Assembly: GCA_051453625.1 (NCBI GenBank)
Contig: JBOZIK010000001.1
Coordinates: 131,812,540-131,876,539 of the forward strand
DNA: 64,000 nucleotides
Source: Welwitschia mirabilis
Lineage: Eukaryota > Gnetophyta > Gnetopsida > Welwitschiales
Direction: 5' to 3'
Below are positions 13,070 through 25,035 of this stretch, piece by piece (position 1 is the first letter of the stretch; the number at the start of each line of letters is the position of its first letter). The position numbers and the translations under genes are program-made. The notes under the pieces were generated by a model. That model did no database searches, had not been told where the DNA came from, and saw only the letters and a program-made list of their open reading frames with translations.

Positions 13070-14338
13070 TGAAGAAAATAAGAAAATCAAGAGAGCCTTA
13101 ATAGACATAAAGGCAAGTGTAGACATTATGCCTTTGCACATTTGTTGAAAGTTTAAATTAGAAGAAAGGATTAAACCTACGAGAATGGCATTGGAATTGG
13201 GTAGTGTAATAATTAAGAAAATACTAAGAATAATCAAAAACTTAGTGACTCAAATTAAAAAAGCTTTCTACCCTCTAGATGTGGTCATCATTAAGGTCAA
13301 AAATAATGGTAAATAGCCTCTACGTTTAGGAAGAGACTTTTGTGTATTAGCTCATTGTGTCATTGATACTTGCATAGGGATGATGAAGTGTTATATGGGC
13401 AATAAAAATTTTAGTATTAGAGTATTCAATGCCACTAAAAAAGACATTAAAGATGAATTAGACATACAAGAAAAAGGTAGATCATTCATGTTAGTTTAAC
13501 ATCATACTTTAGAAGAAAGACTTCTTTCATTACATGACTTAATCTTATTTGATGATGAAGAGGAATCATCTACTATTCTTAAATATTTAAACTTCTTCAA
13601 TCCTTTCAATTTCAACCAAAACCTATTAAACAACTCTTCCAATGATGGTTTTCATGATAACTTTGAATCCATACTTAACCATGATATCTAACATGTAAGA
13701 TCCATTGAAAATATTTTACATCAAGATGGACGTTCTACAACTATGGAGGATGAAAATTATCTTCAATTAAAATACTTATCCAATAGTTTGAAAAACATTT
13801 TCTTAAATAACAACCTTAACAAGCCATTACTCATTAGTTCTCAAGTTCATCCTTCCCATGAAAATGCCTTGGTTTAACTTCCTACTTTAAAAATAGAAGC
13901 TTTTGCATGGACTCATAAATATCTTAATGTTATTTCTTCTTATATTCTTTAACATAAAATTTACTTAAAGAATAATGCTAAATACATTAAGCAACCTCAA
14001 AGAAGACTTAGTCTTACCCTTAAGCTAGTAGTCAAGGACAAAATCATTAAACTTATGAATACAAGTTAAATCGTTCTTTTGTATAATACTTAAGTACATC
14101 TTATACATAATAATTTTACCTCTAAATGGCTTGATCCTTATCTTGTGAAAAAGGTACATTCAAATGACTTTATGAAGATCTATGACCTTAAAACTTAAGA
14201 AATCCAAAAAGTAAATGAAAAAATATTAAAACTTTATACATCTATAGATGATTATTCTTATAACTTGAACATGGTAGAAGAAATTAACTTGGAAGATTCC
14301 CTTTGTAAGAAGAAGGATCTCCCCTTGGCCATCTATTA
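13070..14338 (+). pseudogene. Element E protease fused to integrase tail
   Basis: One frame runs through two separated pol parts. At 13095 ALIDIKASVDIMPLHIC matches the Athila protease active-site region (usual LxDxGAS, with the glycine changed to lysine), followed by FYPLDVVIIKV and LRLGRDFCVLAHCVIDT (13320-13370). IEAFAWTHKYLNVISSYIL (13890-13950) and PQRRLSLTLKLVVKDKIIKL (about 13998-14055) are the linker that normally leads into RT. Instead of RT the frame reads IVLLYNT and FTSKWLDPYLVKKV, then EIQKVNEKILKLY, the integrase C-terminus. About 2.4 kb or more of RT, RNase H and integrase core is absent, and the junction stays in frame. Confidence 0.82.
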
Positions 14339-15809
14339 AATTATTTCTTAGCTTTATTTCTTGGTTTAAATTATGAAACTACTTAATCATCTTTAACATG
14401 ATTTATGTTTGAGTTCCATAAGTGTTACCATGATTAAGTAATTCTTTACCTTGAGTTTTCATGTGATAAAGATTGGATTTAGCTAATATTAATATATTCC
14501 AATATCCAAAATCAATCGCCTTAGTTATTTTATGGTAAAGCATTAATTATATTAATCTAATGCTTATGTTTAGCCATATACCTTATTACTTCATCGTTTC
14601 AATGATTAATTAATGCCCTCAAAAATGGGAGTCTAAGTCAATGGAAAAAGAACCAAAAAATAAAAAGAAAAAGAGAAACATTTAAAAAAATAAAAAAAGA
14701 AAAAGAAAAATGAATTACCCTCTTATAATTATACAATGAAGTAGTACCACAAGTGTACTGGAGTGTATTTTCCTAAGAGGGGCCTTTGATAGTATGAAAT
14801 GGTAGCTATAGAAACTCTACCAAAGGATTAGTTAGTCATAATCTAGCTTTTGCTTGTAGGTTCTTATTCTATTCATAGTGGTTTTACTCCCCTAACCATA
14901 ACGAATGGTGGTATTCAAAATCCCATTGACTAAAAACTTATGTCACTCTAATGTACAAAATTTGTAATCATATGAGTATATTGAGCATTGGATGATATCT
15001 TATCAAAGTACTACGATTGTCATAGCTGAAAAGGGATTAAATTATAGTCCAAACATGACTTGATACCTTGTTAAACATAATAATTAGATATTGTCATCAT
15101 CACTATTCTTTTGAATGGTACTCTATGGTGTTCTATATTGAATCATGCATTTTTATATCAAGTAGCTTTATAACCTTAAGTTTTACTAAGTTTGAATTTT
15201 GAGCAAATAGTTAATGTTCTTCATGTTCTATCTTTTCCATTTTCATGTTTGTCTTATTTTAGTTTGTTGGTTTGTCTTATCAAAGTTATTTTTCTTACCT
15301 TTCCCAAAATAATGCTTAGGAATTTGTGATTTTCTAGTCTACTTATTGCATTTTTCATCACTTTGTTATTATGCATAAGATCAAATTGACCTCTAACTTA
15401 ATCATCCTTTAGCATGATATAATTGATGCTCTCCTTTCCTTAAACAATCTTCCTTTTTATAAATTTTATGACCACTTAACCTTGGAATCATGAGCTTTTA
15501 TCCAATTTTACCTTCTCTCCATGATTTATGCAAATCAAGACAACTTGCTCATTTAGTTTCTAGGGTGATGTAAATAAATATATTACATGATTTATGAGCC
15601 AAAAATTATCGCCTACTTTTACCTAACATAAATATACATGATAATGCTAAACTAATTTCTAATAATATACATCAATTTCACTTGTGCATTTTAATAGATT
15701 TAATGTATATTGCATGCTATACTATTAATTTTGATGATATACATGTTTTGAGTTTCTTTTTGTGAGTTGGCTCACAACGTGTTATTTGCTTATTTTGTTA
15801 GGGACTAAC
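14339..15809 (+). other. 3' non-coding region of element E
   Basis: About 1.5 kb between the end of the pol remnant and the PPT without recognisable protein similarity. It contains an A/G-only stretch of about 70 bases (14641-14712, AAAAAGAAAAAGAGAAAC-like), of a kind common after pol in plant Athila/Tat elements. No env-like frame is visible. Confidence 0.5.
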
Positions 15810-15811
15810 AA

Positions 15812-15829
15812 ATTTTAAGTGGGGGGCTA
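15812..15829 (+). promoter_or_regulatory. Polypurine tract of E
   Basis: TTTTAAGTGGGGGGCTA sits directly before the 3' LTR start TGTTGAGAAAA. It has the TTTAAGTGKGGGG form typical of Athila/Tat elements and would prime plus-strand DNA synthesis. Confidence 0.85.
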
Positions 15830-16917
15830 TGTTGAGAAAAAAGATTAACCTATTTAATACACTTGTGAAGTACATTTTTAGATCCTATTAATAGGTTTTT
15901 TAGGGATTTATGCAAATTATATAAATCTTCCATATAGGTCATGAAATGCAATAATTTCCAATACAATAAGCTAATTTTCATGATGATGGACTAAAGCATA
16001 ATGATCAAAATAAAATTGTTGTCCTATCTATCTTGGACAACCATTGTGGGGATGACCACATAAAAATGATACATAAGATGATAGTCAACATAATCAACAT
16101 GTGCTGAGCATTAGTTGAAAAATATAATGGTCATCCTCTATGTTGTAGGGACAACATAATCGATGATATTGAAAATAGTTTTAAAGTTAATTAAATTGTT
16201 ATGAAAGAGTAGATCTAACTCGTACCTCTGTATTCCACACCATTATTGATCTTTAACCATCCATTTCAACCTATAAATAGACCCTTTAAGACACTATTCA
16301 AAATCATATTTTATCATCTACATTCTTGTGATGATTGGAGATTATTGAATGTAAGGAGGTTCATCTTACTTATGGGAAGAGCTAATTTGATGTTAGGTAG
16401 TCAATATTCCATTAAGGAGTTATTATCATAAGTGGATGTACTTAAATTTTATTAATAAAAATATTGATTAAATTAAAACTATTTTTAAATGTTTTATTGT
16501 TCTTCCTTATATCTTATCTTAGTTTCAATTTAAGTGACATGAATTTGTAATTAAAATAGGTTATAAAGACCAATTTAGTGATAATAGATTGAAAGTTTAG
16601 TTAATCCATTGCATTAGAATCACATTCATTTTACATTAAATTGCATTTCATTTCATTTAATTGCATTGCACTTCATCTTCATCCTTACATTGTTTAATTT
16701 TAATTCCTATAAAGTAAAATATAAAAATATATTATTCTTCTCTTTATGAAAGACATTTTCTAAATTCCCTTTTAGAAGTCTTCTATAAGTGTATGATATT
16801 TTGGTTAATTCCACTGTGCAAATGTGCCTTATCTAAAATTAGATTATTATCTTTTTAGATATTCCAAGTTAAATTTGATCTTTAGAATATTAGACCTAGA
16901 AACACAAATACGCATCA
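15830..16917 (+). repeat. 3' LTR of element E
   Basis: Begins TGTTGAGAAAAAAGATTAACC and ends ACGCATCA. It pairs with the LTR at 9554-10590, including the AACCTATAAATAGACCC promoter block near 16269. No convincing 5-bp target duplication flanks the two LTRs. Confidence 0.93.
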
Positions 16918-16929
16918 TAGTAATACATA

Positions 16930-18040
16930 GAAAATTTTCCAATCTATTAATAAGTTAAAAATAAATAATAATGTCTAGTGAAACTTCTTTAACTCATTAG
17001 CATCCCTAAATGAAAGTCAAAAGAAATCAAAATGAACTTCATTATAGATGTACCACTTTCTAAAAAACATCAATAACTCTATCTTTATTTTCATTAATAG
17101 GTTAACCAAGATTCCCCATTTTATTTTAGTTAAAAACACAAACATTACAAAAGAGTTAGCTTTATATTTTATATAAGTAATATTTAAATTACATGAATCA
17201 TAATGGATTATTATCTTTGAGTAAGATCTTAAGCTCTTCTTAGAATTTTAGCAAAGCTTCTTCCACCACCGTAGGCTTAAGCTTTAGTTTATTACTACTT
17301 ATTACCTTAAAACTAATGAACAAATGAAGAGTATTAATTAAATACTAAAATATACACTATGATGCTATGTATCAAAAAAGCCTACAAACTAGGAGAATTA
17401 TCTACACCTAGTTGAATTTGCATATAACAAGACTTATTATACATTCTTATAATGCTCACCCTTCAAAGAAATGTATAAAAGAAATTATTTCATCTTAGTA
17501 GCATGGTCAAATCCTATACAATGATAGATAGGAAGAATAAACTCCAAAATAAAAGCAATGAAGGAAATTATAAATTAAATCAAGAGGTAGTTATGGATGG
17601 CTCAAGACAGATATAAGAAGTTCTATAACCATAAGCATTCAAATAGATTATTCCAAGTAGAAGATAAAGTTCTCTTATGAGTTAAACTCAAAAGAAGTTC
17701 TATGAAGATTAGAAAATACTAAAAACTACCTTCTCAATACTATGATCTATTTAACATTATAACAAGAATCATAAATTTGGCTCATAAACTAGAGTTACTA
17801 TCAAATTTATCTAGAATCCATCTTGTATTACATGTGACTATATTAAAACCATATTATGAAGATAAAATTTAGGATTATACACTCAATTAGAAATACATTC
17901 TACTAAAACCAAATCTGAAATTCCACATACAACTTATGAAAATTATACATTCACATAATAGAAAACTCTGAAATAAGATCATTACTAAAGTACTAATTAA
18001 ATGAACATATTATAATCAAAATACATGGAATAATAAGGCA
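16930..18040 (+). pseudogene. Chromovirus F pol, integrase and chromodomain
   Basis: Continuation of F pol beyond E. NRLTKIPHFILVKN near 17098 matches the integrase block VDRLTKSAHFIPVK; ENYLHLVEFAYNKTYYT near 17395 matches YLPLVEFAYNNSYHSS. From about 17615 frames read RYKKFYNHKHS, VEDKVLLWVKLKRSS and LSRIHLVLHVTILKPYYED, the C-terminal beta-barrel and tail. At 17972-18031 IITKVLIK followed by TYYNQNTWN (its preceding tryptophan now TGA) fits the chromodomain core YLVKWKGYPxExATWE. Chromodomains of this family direct insertion to heterochromatin. Many stops are present. Confidence 0.78.
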
Positions 18041-18247
18041 TTCATAAGATAGGCCTTTCCTTAATTATTAAATTAAAATATGAACTTATTTAATGTTATA
18101 CAATTATTTTTATATATTCATATATTGACTTATATGTTAAAAAAATTATTGTAGAAATGGTAATGAAGACAGATAAGCAATAACTAATGAATGTCGATGT
18201 AAATGATTCATTTACAAGAGGATCTTAGCCAAAATACAAGTCAAGAA

Positions 18248-18263
18248 ATTAAGGGCAAAAAAA
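18248..18263 (+). promoter_or_regulatory. Polypurine tract of F
   Basis: ATTAAGGGCAAAAAAA immediately precedes the 3' LTR. It is a slightly decayed purine run in the expected position for plus-strand priming. Confidence 0.55.
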
Positions 18264-18694
18264 TGTAAGATGTCAGAATCACTTTATGATTGACTAGTTA
18301 TTTGTTAAGGGTAATTATTATGTAATTACTAAAAGTTATTGTATAAAAAAAGGGTGTGACATTAAATTATAACATTATGTTCTTTCATCTTGAGTTTTTA
18401 AGTCAATGTTATTAGGTGGAGGTGGACTTAACTAACAACAACCCGGGCTAATCTTTAATAATCCCAAAAGGAGGGCTAAGATCATAGCCCATGTCTTTAT
18501 CTTTAATCACTAGTCTAGGACTAAAACAAAACATACAAGTAATATCATTGTATTATAATATGCTACTATATTAATAAAGAGATACTTTATTTTCTACCCA
18601 ATTAATGTATTATTAAGTTCTTTATTATGTAGTTTTTAAATGTTCCTTATTAAATCTAAAGTTTAACCTTAATTTGATAATTCAAGATATTATA
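18264..18694 (+). repeat. 3' LTR of chromovirus F
   Basis: Begins TGTAAGATGTCAGAATCAC and pairs with 5952-6382 over its full length. It contains CACTAGTCTAGGACTAAAAC and CTACTATATTAATAAAGAG in the same order as the 5' copy. Confidence 0.88.
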
Positions 18695-21250
18695 ATATCT
18701 AAAATTTTGTTTAACAATCTTAAAATGGGATTTTTTGGATTTGGATTGATACCTAGTACATAATCCTCTCAAAATATAATGTTATACATGTTTTCTACTA
18801 AATAAAGTAGAATCGAAATCATGCTTCTATATAGCTTGATGTCAACATCCTTGTCATTTTCATCTACATCATTTTGTCATTGGTTTTCATTAGTGTAGAT
18901 ATTGATTTGCAGTGTTCCATTTTAAATTTATTCAAAAGTTCACTAGTAAATTTTTATTTAGATAGAAATGCATCATCTATTCTTTTCTTGACCTGAATCT
19001 AAGAAACATTCATAGCTCACTGAGATAGATTATCTCTAAAATATGATTCATAAGTTTGATAAACACATAAGACATAGAGTTCATAGTTTCTCTAAAGATG
19101 ATGTCATTAACATAAATTTGTACAAGTAAAAAATTAGAATTAACTTTTTAATAAATAAAGTCCTATTTATTTTACCTCTAATGAAATCATAATCTAATAG
19201 AAAAGAGGTTAGTCTTACAGACCATGCTCTTAATGCATGTTTAAATTCATATAGTACCTTTTCTAACTTGTAGATATGATGAGGATATTTTGGTTTTTTA
19301 AGCTAGGTTTTATTGTATAAATATAAGTGCATTTAATATTCCATTTAAGAAAACGCTTTTTACATCCATTTGATAAATTTTAAGTTGTAAAAACAAGATA
19401 GAGTAAGAAAAATACAAATTGACCCCAATCTAGCAACTAATACAAATGGTTTTTTTTCATGTTTTTTTAATTGAATACCTTCTATTTGATTGTAACCTTA
19501 TACTACCAAATTTAATCTATTCCTTATTATTTAAGAGCTTTCATTTAGTTTTTTTAAAATATTCATTTGATACTAATGACATTATGATTATTTAGCATAG
19601 GAACAAGCTTCCAAACTTTACTTTTCTTGAATTAGTTACTACATAGAATTAAGTTAATAGTCATCTTACTTAGCTTCTTTAAGAGATTTAGATACTAAGA
19701 TAAAAAAAAAACTAACATTTGTAAAAATGAAAAAATTAGTCTTTACCTTATCAAAGAAATCATTAATTACTAATTCTATTAAAAGATCCTTTGACATAAT
19801 TATTTCTTTAAGAGTTGAGGTTTTCTTATGAGATATGGAAGAAGAGAAAGGTGGAAAAGTGGAGGTCTAAGCATTAGATTAAATTTTTTCAGAAACTAAC
19901 TACACTTTTTCATCTTCATTATTTCTATTGTAACCACTTTCATATATTTTAATATGAACACATTCCTCAACTCTACTTGAGTTTTAGTTAAACATTTGGT
20001 AGGCTTTACTTATCTTAAAACAACTAAGAAAAATTCCTTTTGATGACTTTGATTTCAAATTTTTAGAATTTTTATCAATATGTATAATATAGAATTTACT
20101 ACCAAATACTTTGAAATAAGAAACATTTGGCTTTTTCCCTTTCCACATCTCATAAAATTTTTTGGTAGTACTAGAACTAGGAAAGGCTCAATTGAATATA
20201 TAACAAGCAATGTTGAGAGATTCAGTCCAAAATCTCTTAGCTATATATTTTTCTTATAGTATTACTCTAGTCATCTCTCAAAGCATCTTATTCTTCCTTT
20301 CAATAATAGCATGTTGTTATGTGGTTCTAGGAGCCAATAATTCATATGTTATGCCATTTTACTCAGATCATTTATCAAATAATTCATTTTTAAATTCTCA
20401 TCCATGATTACTTTTAATTTTCTTTATATTATAATTAGGCTTATTTTCTAATCTACTACTCAAGATCTAAACTATTTCAAAAGCTTCATTCTTGTGTCTC
20501 AAAAATATTGCTGATGTGAATCTTCAGAAGTCATTAAAATAATTAATATATATTTCTTACTACTATTATTCTTTATAAGAGTAGAACCTATAATATTAAG
20601 ATCAAGTAACTTTAAGGAATATTGAGGAGACACTTGATCAATATTAGAAAAACATTTTCTAGTTTGTTTTCCCAATTAACAGAATCTACACAAATATCCT
20701 TTAACTCTGCTTAAGATTGAAATGCCCTTAATCATACTATATTTTGAAATGTTGTAGAGATTTTTATAGTTAACATGATCTAATCATTTATGTCATGCCT
20801 ACTTCCTTGAAAGAAATAAAAGATAATAATTTACTATTCATTGATTTCTTAATACAATAAAAATTTTCATTTGTAACACTAGTCAATAAAATTTTTTCAT
20901 GCTAATCTAAGACATGATAATTTAAAGTACTGAATAGAACATACATACCTTTGTCACAAATTGTCTAATGACAAGGAGGTTGGATTTACTCCATTTACAT
21001 GAAGAACATAATGAATTATTAGAAAATCATTTTCATTAGTAGTGCTAACACCTTTCACCATTTCTTTTCCATTGTCTTTAAGAATAACAACCTTTTCCAT
21101 CACATTTATCCATCTTTATGAATATACTTATGTCTTTATCATGTATTTTGAGCAATCACTATCAAGATACCGATGAAAATCATTAGTAGCTAATAAAGTA
21201 GTATGAATAAAAATACTTTTATATTATTTATCATCACTCCATTTACAATT
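18695..21250 (-). pseudogene. Copia D pol: protease, integrase, RT
   Basis: Read from 21250 downward. YLDSDCSKYMI near 21165 is the copia protease active site (usually YLDSGCSRHM; the glycine is now aspartate). Integrase frames follow, with HGXEFKNELFDK and RFWTESLNIACYIFNRAFPSSS (20240-20170) and the YFKVFGSKFYI block. RT follows: VARLGSICIFL, KWMXKAFSXMEY, LYEFKHALRAW and IYVNDIIF near 19118. The YVDD box has become YVND, so the first catalytic aspartate is lost. The frame ends at YRSMISILLYLVEN and NPKNPILRLLNKIL, where chromovirus F interrupts it. Stops and frame changes are frequent. Confidence 0.8.
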
Positions 21251-21799
21251 AAAAGTGGACTTTTCTTAATAGATGAATAATCAAATAAATTTTTAAATCT
21301 AGAAAAAACATTATTAAAATAAAAATTAACTTCAGTTTAATTAAACTTCTTATAGAAATGAAATATAAGAAGTTTCTTACTTTTCTTTATTGACTTTAAT
21401 GTTTTAATAATAAGGTTAAACATCACCTAATTTATGATTTGAATGCATTATAAATTTAACCTTGAAAAAATATGAAGATTTTCTTAATAAGGCTAGCACA
21501 AAAGAAGAATAGAATGGTGTAACATGTCCTAATCCACTTTTATTACTTGATGTTATTTATCTAAAAAGCGTTATCTCCAAATAACTATTACCTATAGAAA
21601 ACTTTAAGATAATTTTATTTAAATCATTAATTTCTAGAAGAAAGCAATCACATTTATTTTCTTTCACTTTAGAAATATCTTAAAGATCTTTTATTTTCTT
21701 TTTAATTTATGATTTTTGATATCCCAAAGTCTTCTTTTTAATCTTTAAATTGAATGTTCACTACTTTTTTTCTATTCCCATTGGGCTATTTTTTTTTAA

Positions 21800-22914
21800 T
21801 ATAGTTTTTTTTAAGGATTCATTTTGCTCTCTCCAAAATTATCTTAGTAAGATTTTATTAGATCTTCGTCCTCATTCTTATCTTCTTCTACATTTTCGTT
21901 TGTCTCTTTTTTAATGATTATTGATTTATCATCTTCAATATTGGAAACCAATCTTTTTTCCAATCACTTTCTTCATCATCTACAAGTGTTGAAACATTTT
22001 TTATATTCAATTCATGGGAGTTGGGTAAATCAAATTCAAGATTATCATTTATATTAATGATAAATCCACATTAAAATAGGTGAATGCCATGAGATATATC
22101 CTCTTATTATCATGTAAGTATTTCTTGTCTAATTTTTTACTATTCCAAAAGGACATACTGTAGTTTTCTTCAGGGTATTTTAATGCCTTCGTTTTTTCAA
22201 TATTTAAGCACTTAGCTATCATGTGACCAAATACTTTATAAGCATAGCATTAGATACTATTCTTTTTAGAGTTATCCTTAATTCTTATGCCATGATATTT
22301 TCTATTTTCTATTTATTACCTCTCAATATCTTCTTAAATTTTCTAGTGAATAATGCCAATTATTCATCCATATTAAAATTAAAAATAGTAAGTATAGCTA
22401 GGAGAATTATCTTTACTAATGAATTTAGAGGAATAAAGTTGTTTAACTTGAAGATCCAGAATCTCAAATATCAAGATATTACTTACAAATTCTTCAAGTT
22501 TTATGTTTTCAGTGTCCTTTGTACCTTTAATTACTAGTACCTTATTTTTATAGAATTTTGAGATCTTAAAATCTTTTAAATAATTTGGATATATTTGAAA
22601 GGTTCTTCAAATTCTTAAGAGTCCACTAGCAATATCATCATCTTGCATTTGAATCTACTTAAACCATATCATAAGAATTGGCTTCTTGATTTTATTAATC
22701 TAATTTATTTCTTCATATGTTCCCTATAAGTAATCTCATATATCTTTTACAATGATAAAGTATCTATCTTTTTGTAATCTTTTGAATTGAATCTATAGCA
22801 TATAGAATTTATATCCTTCTAGTTAAGCATTATCTAATCTTTCTCTTTATCATTCCATAAGCTCCTTGGTTTAACCATAAAATTAGTGACTTGATTAGTT
22901 GTGTGAGGTTCCAT
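21800..22914 (-). pseudogene. Copia D gag
   Basis: Minus-strand frame opening at the ATG at 22914 (MEPHTTNQ), with WNDKEKD and INSICYRFNSKDYKKIDTL, matching the UBN2-type copia gag motif KALNxIxCxLxxxExxxI. YEITYREHMKK follows. A zinc knuckle reads CYAYKVFGHMIAKC at 22246-22205, with its second cysteine changed to tyrosine. The N-terminal PPxFxGxNYxxWxxRM block is not seen, so the true start is uncertain or deleted. Confidence 0.65.
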
Positions 22915-23084
22915 TAGTAGGAGAAGACTTTTATTCAATAGTTAAAACTCAATACTTTAATAAATAGTTTTAGTCTTATTTTTCAAAATTCATATTTATC
23001 ATGAGTGAAGTATAATTAATGGTTGATTAGCTAACCTTCAATGATGTGGAACTTATTAAAAACACATAAAATTACCTATACCAA

Positions 23085-23096
23085 AGCTCTGATAGT
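23085..23096 (-). promoter_or_regulatory. Primer binding site of copia D
   Basis: The plus strand reads ACCAAAGCTCTGATAGTA here, so the minus strand reads TACTATCAGAGCTTTGGT, close to the initiator-Met PBS TGGTATCAGAGCTTTGGT. This sets the inner edge of the 5' LTR at about 23098. Confidence 0.75.
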
Positions 23097-23097
23097 A

Positions 23098-24212
23098 TTC
23101 ACTTAGACTAGCTATTCTAAAGATGACAGAATAATAGGATAGCCCAAGTATTTTTTGCAATTTAAAAGATTTACTATATGTGTTCATAAAGTAATTGATC
23201 ACCCAATTAAATAATAGCTAGATGCAATTTAACTTCAAATAATAATTTAAGTAATTAATAATGAATGAATAATTTAATAAGATAATTGATGATATACTAA
23301 AAATAAATAGACATAAGATATAAAAACAAAGTCTATTTTCTTTTATTGTAAGTACATCCTCAAACTACACATCCAATAGGACTTTATAGTTGTTATCCAT
23401 CCATACAATTGTGATTTTTTAATAATCCTTAACTTTCAGAACAAGCTAATTCCCTTGTCTGTTTTCATAGTTTAGTGCACAAGAAATATGAAACAATGAA
23501 ATACAATTAAGATATGATGAGATGTAAGTTAAAGTATAATATAAAAATGAGAAAAGATATGAATTAGTACAACAACTAAATTATTTATACATAAATGTTT
23601 ATAGCTATTGTAGGTAATATAAACAAAATATATGACTGTTGGAGACTTAAAAATGATAAGTTAACTTCCTAAAATGAAGTTTAAATGATAATTAATAGTC
23701 CATAATAGTTATCTTTTTGTTAATAGTTAGACTAATGGTTGACCTTTCCAAGGTGGTATTTAACTCCTTTTTTTATATCCAACTTTTAAGTAAGTAAACT
23801 AATCTCGATGGTTAATTTTCTACCTAGAGTTAATTGACTTCTTCAAATATAGTAAAGGTTTTTAGGCCTAATGATTAATTCTTATAAATTATTGGTTGAT
23901 ACTTTGATAGTTAACTTCCTTGAGCATATTAGTTAACTAGTTGATGATTTTGGCCATTTTTATTTAGCAATCTATAGTTGTTCCCATGAAAAATGTTGAT
24001 CTATTTATTAAGGGATTTATCCTTTTTAAGCTCTCTTTGTTTAGCATTGTCTCTTTTATTTTGATGTAACTTATGAGTTTCTTACTTGTAATTTATCATA
24101 TGATCTATTTTTTACTTTAAAGCATCTAGTTTAGCTTATAAACAACTTTATCTCATTAGTATCTTTAATTAGTATTTTATTTATCATCAGTAAATGACTA
24201 TGAAGTGAAACA
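23098..24212 (-). repeat. Probable 5' LTR of copia D
   Basis: Starts next to the PBS. It contains a TATAAATA box on the minus strand (23582-23589) and, upstream of it in element orientation, GTCGAC-like pairs such as 23738/23759 (21 bp apart). The outer limit is set where element G sequence resumes and may be up to 200 bp shorter. Confidence 0.5.
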
Positions 24213-24970
24213 AGTTGTTCATAATTAAAACTTTAGACATAAGACAAGCTCCCAACCAGTCATATAAGAGGGTCAACCACCTATCATTGAGGATCTCTTT
24301 AGTGATCAACTAGCAAATCATAGGGGTTAATTGCTAGACTATAGTAAACAAAAATATAACATTGAAAATCATTGATAGTCATTGAAAACAAAGGTTAATT
24401 ATTGAAATGAAGCATTAAAAGGCTAACTATCATGATGATTTACAATCATATTCACTATCATGATGATTTACAATACTTATAATTCATCCTTTCTATAATA
24501 TAAATGTGATTATACTTATGATATGATGTATTGAATCTCTTATTATTAGATCGTATAATAATGCATCTTCTATCTACTACTCTCTTTCCCTCTCTCAACT
24601 CTACATCTTTATCAATGTAATTAAAGCTATTTGAACCTACTTAGAGGCTAAGAATGACCATAAAATATTTTTGTAAGGTGAAGGACTATTATAATGCCCC
24701 ATTGAAGTATAATTGAAGGTTACACTAGTAATAAAGGAAAATAGGCTTATTTTCATAACCTTGTATTTATTCCACTTAGTTAAGTTTACATGCTTAATTA
24801 TTACATGAATTGTAATTTTTATGAATTATCATTAGAGTTAAATTTGCACTAGTTATTATTTAATTGGATGATAGATTACTTTATGCAAACTCAATGTTAA
24901 ATATTTAAATTTCAAAAACTACCTTAGCTACCCTATTTATCCCTCCCCTATAAGGTAAATGGTCCTAACA
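24213..24970 (+). repeat. 5' LTR of element G, left part missing
   Basis: Aligns with the 3' LTR from TTCATAATTAAAACTT onward and ends GGTCCTAACA. About 320 bp present at 27806-28128 are absent here, where copia D begins. It carries GTCGAC-like pairs at 24251/24272 and 24305/24326 (21 bp apart) and two copies of ATCATGATGATTTACAAT near 24433 and 24462. Confidence 0.85.
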
Positions 24971-24971
24971 A

Positions 24972-24988
24972 TTGGTATTAAAAATTTG
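24972..24988 (+). promoter_or_regulatory. Primer binding site of G
   Basis: TTGGTATTAAAAATTTGA follows the LTR end CTAACA by one base and fits a decayed TTGGTATCAGAGCTTGA, the initiator-Met PBS usual for plant copia elements. Confidence 0.8.
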
Positions 24989-25035
24989 ATATAAATGTTT
25001 TTACTTATTTTTGATTATTTAACAAGTATCTAAAA

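Larger units (their letters stand above)
9554..16917 (+). mobile_element. Athila/Tat-like gypsy element E, pol-deleted
   Basis: LTRs of about 1.04 and 1.09 kb enclose a 5.2-kb interior with an Asp-type PBS, gypsy gag, a retroviral-type aspartic protease and the start of the RT linker. The RT, RNase H and most of integrase are missing: the frame passes directly from the pre-RT linker to the integrase C-terminus near 14068. The interior ends with a GTGGGGGG polypurine tract next to the 3' LTR. It is nested in chromovirus F between RNase H and integrase. Its protease and integrase tail resemble those of element B, which retains the missing domains. Confidence 0.88.
5952..18694 (+). mobile_element. 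Chromovirus-type gypsy element F, split by E
   Basis: A Ty3/gypsy retrotransposon on the plus strand with short LTRs (5952-6382 and 18264-18694), a decayed initiator-Met PBS, gag with a zinc knuckle, reverse transcriptase, RNase H, integrase and a C-terminal chromodomain-like remnant. The chromodomain and the IHPVFHVSLLKPY-like integrase tail place it among chromoviruses. It interrupts the pol of copia D. Its own pol is interrupted between RNase H and integrase by element E. A 5-bp target duplication could be ATACT (5947-5951) against a diverged TATCT (18696-18700), which is not a clean match. Confidence 0.85.
4745..24212 (-). mobile_element. Copia element D, split by chromovirus F
   Basis: A decayed Ty1/copia retrotransposon read on the minus strand. 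Gag, protease, integrase and reverse transcriptase run from about 22914 down to 18695, and the RNase H continues at 5951-5437 on the far side of element F. The reverse transcriptase ends in a frame matching the copia YRSMIGSLLYL region just before F, and a frame matching YIKGTLNYGIWFSKD begins just after it, so the two parts belong to one copy. The PBS at 23085-23096 sets the 5' end. Both presumed LTRs carry GTCGAC-like pairs, but they align poorly with each other, so the outer limits are approximate. No 3' ORF follows RNase H, unlike elements A and C. Confidence 0.72.

Noticed and set aside
5947-18700. Clean 5-bp target duplication for chromovirus F
   Set aside because: Candidates ATACT and TATCT differ at two positions and the LTR end is uncertain by a few bases.
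22223-22537. 104-codon open frame on the plus strand
   Set aside because: Antisense shadow of the copia D gag, which reads on the minus strand through the same bases.
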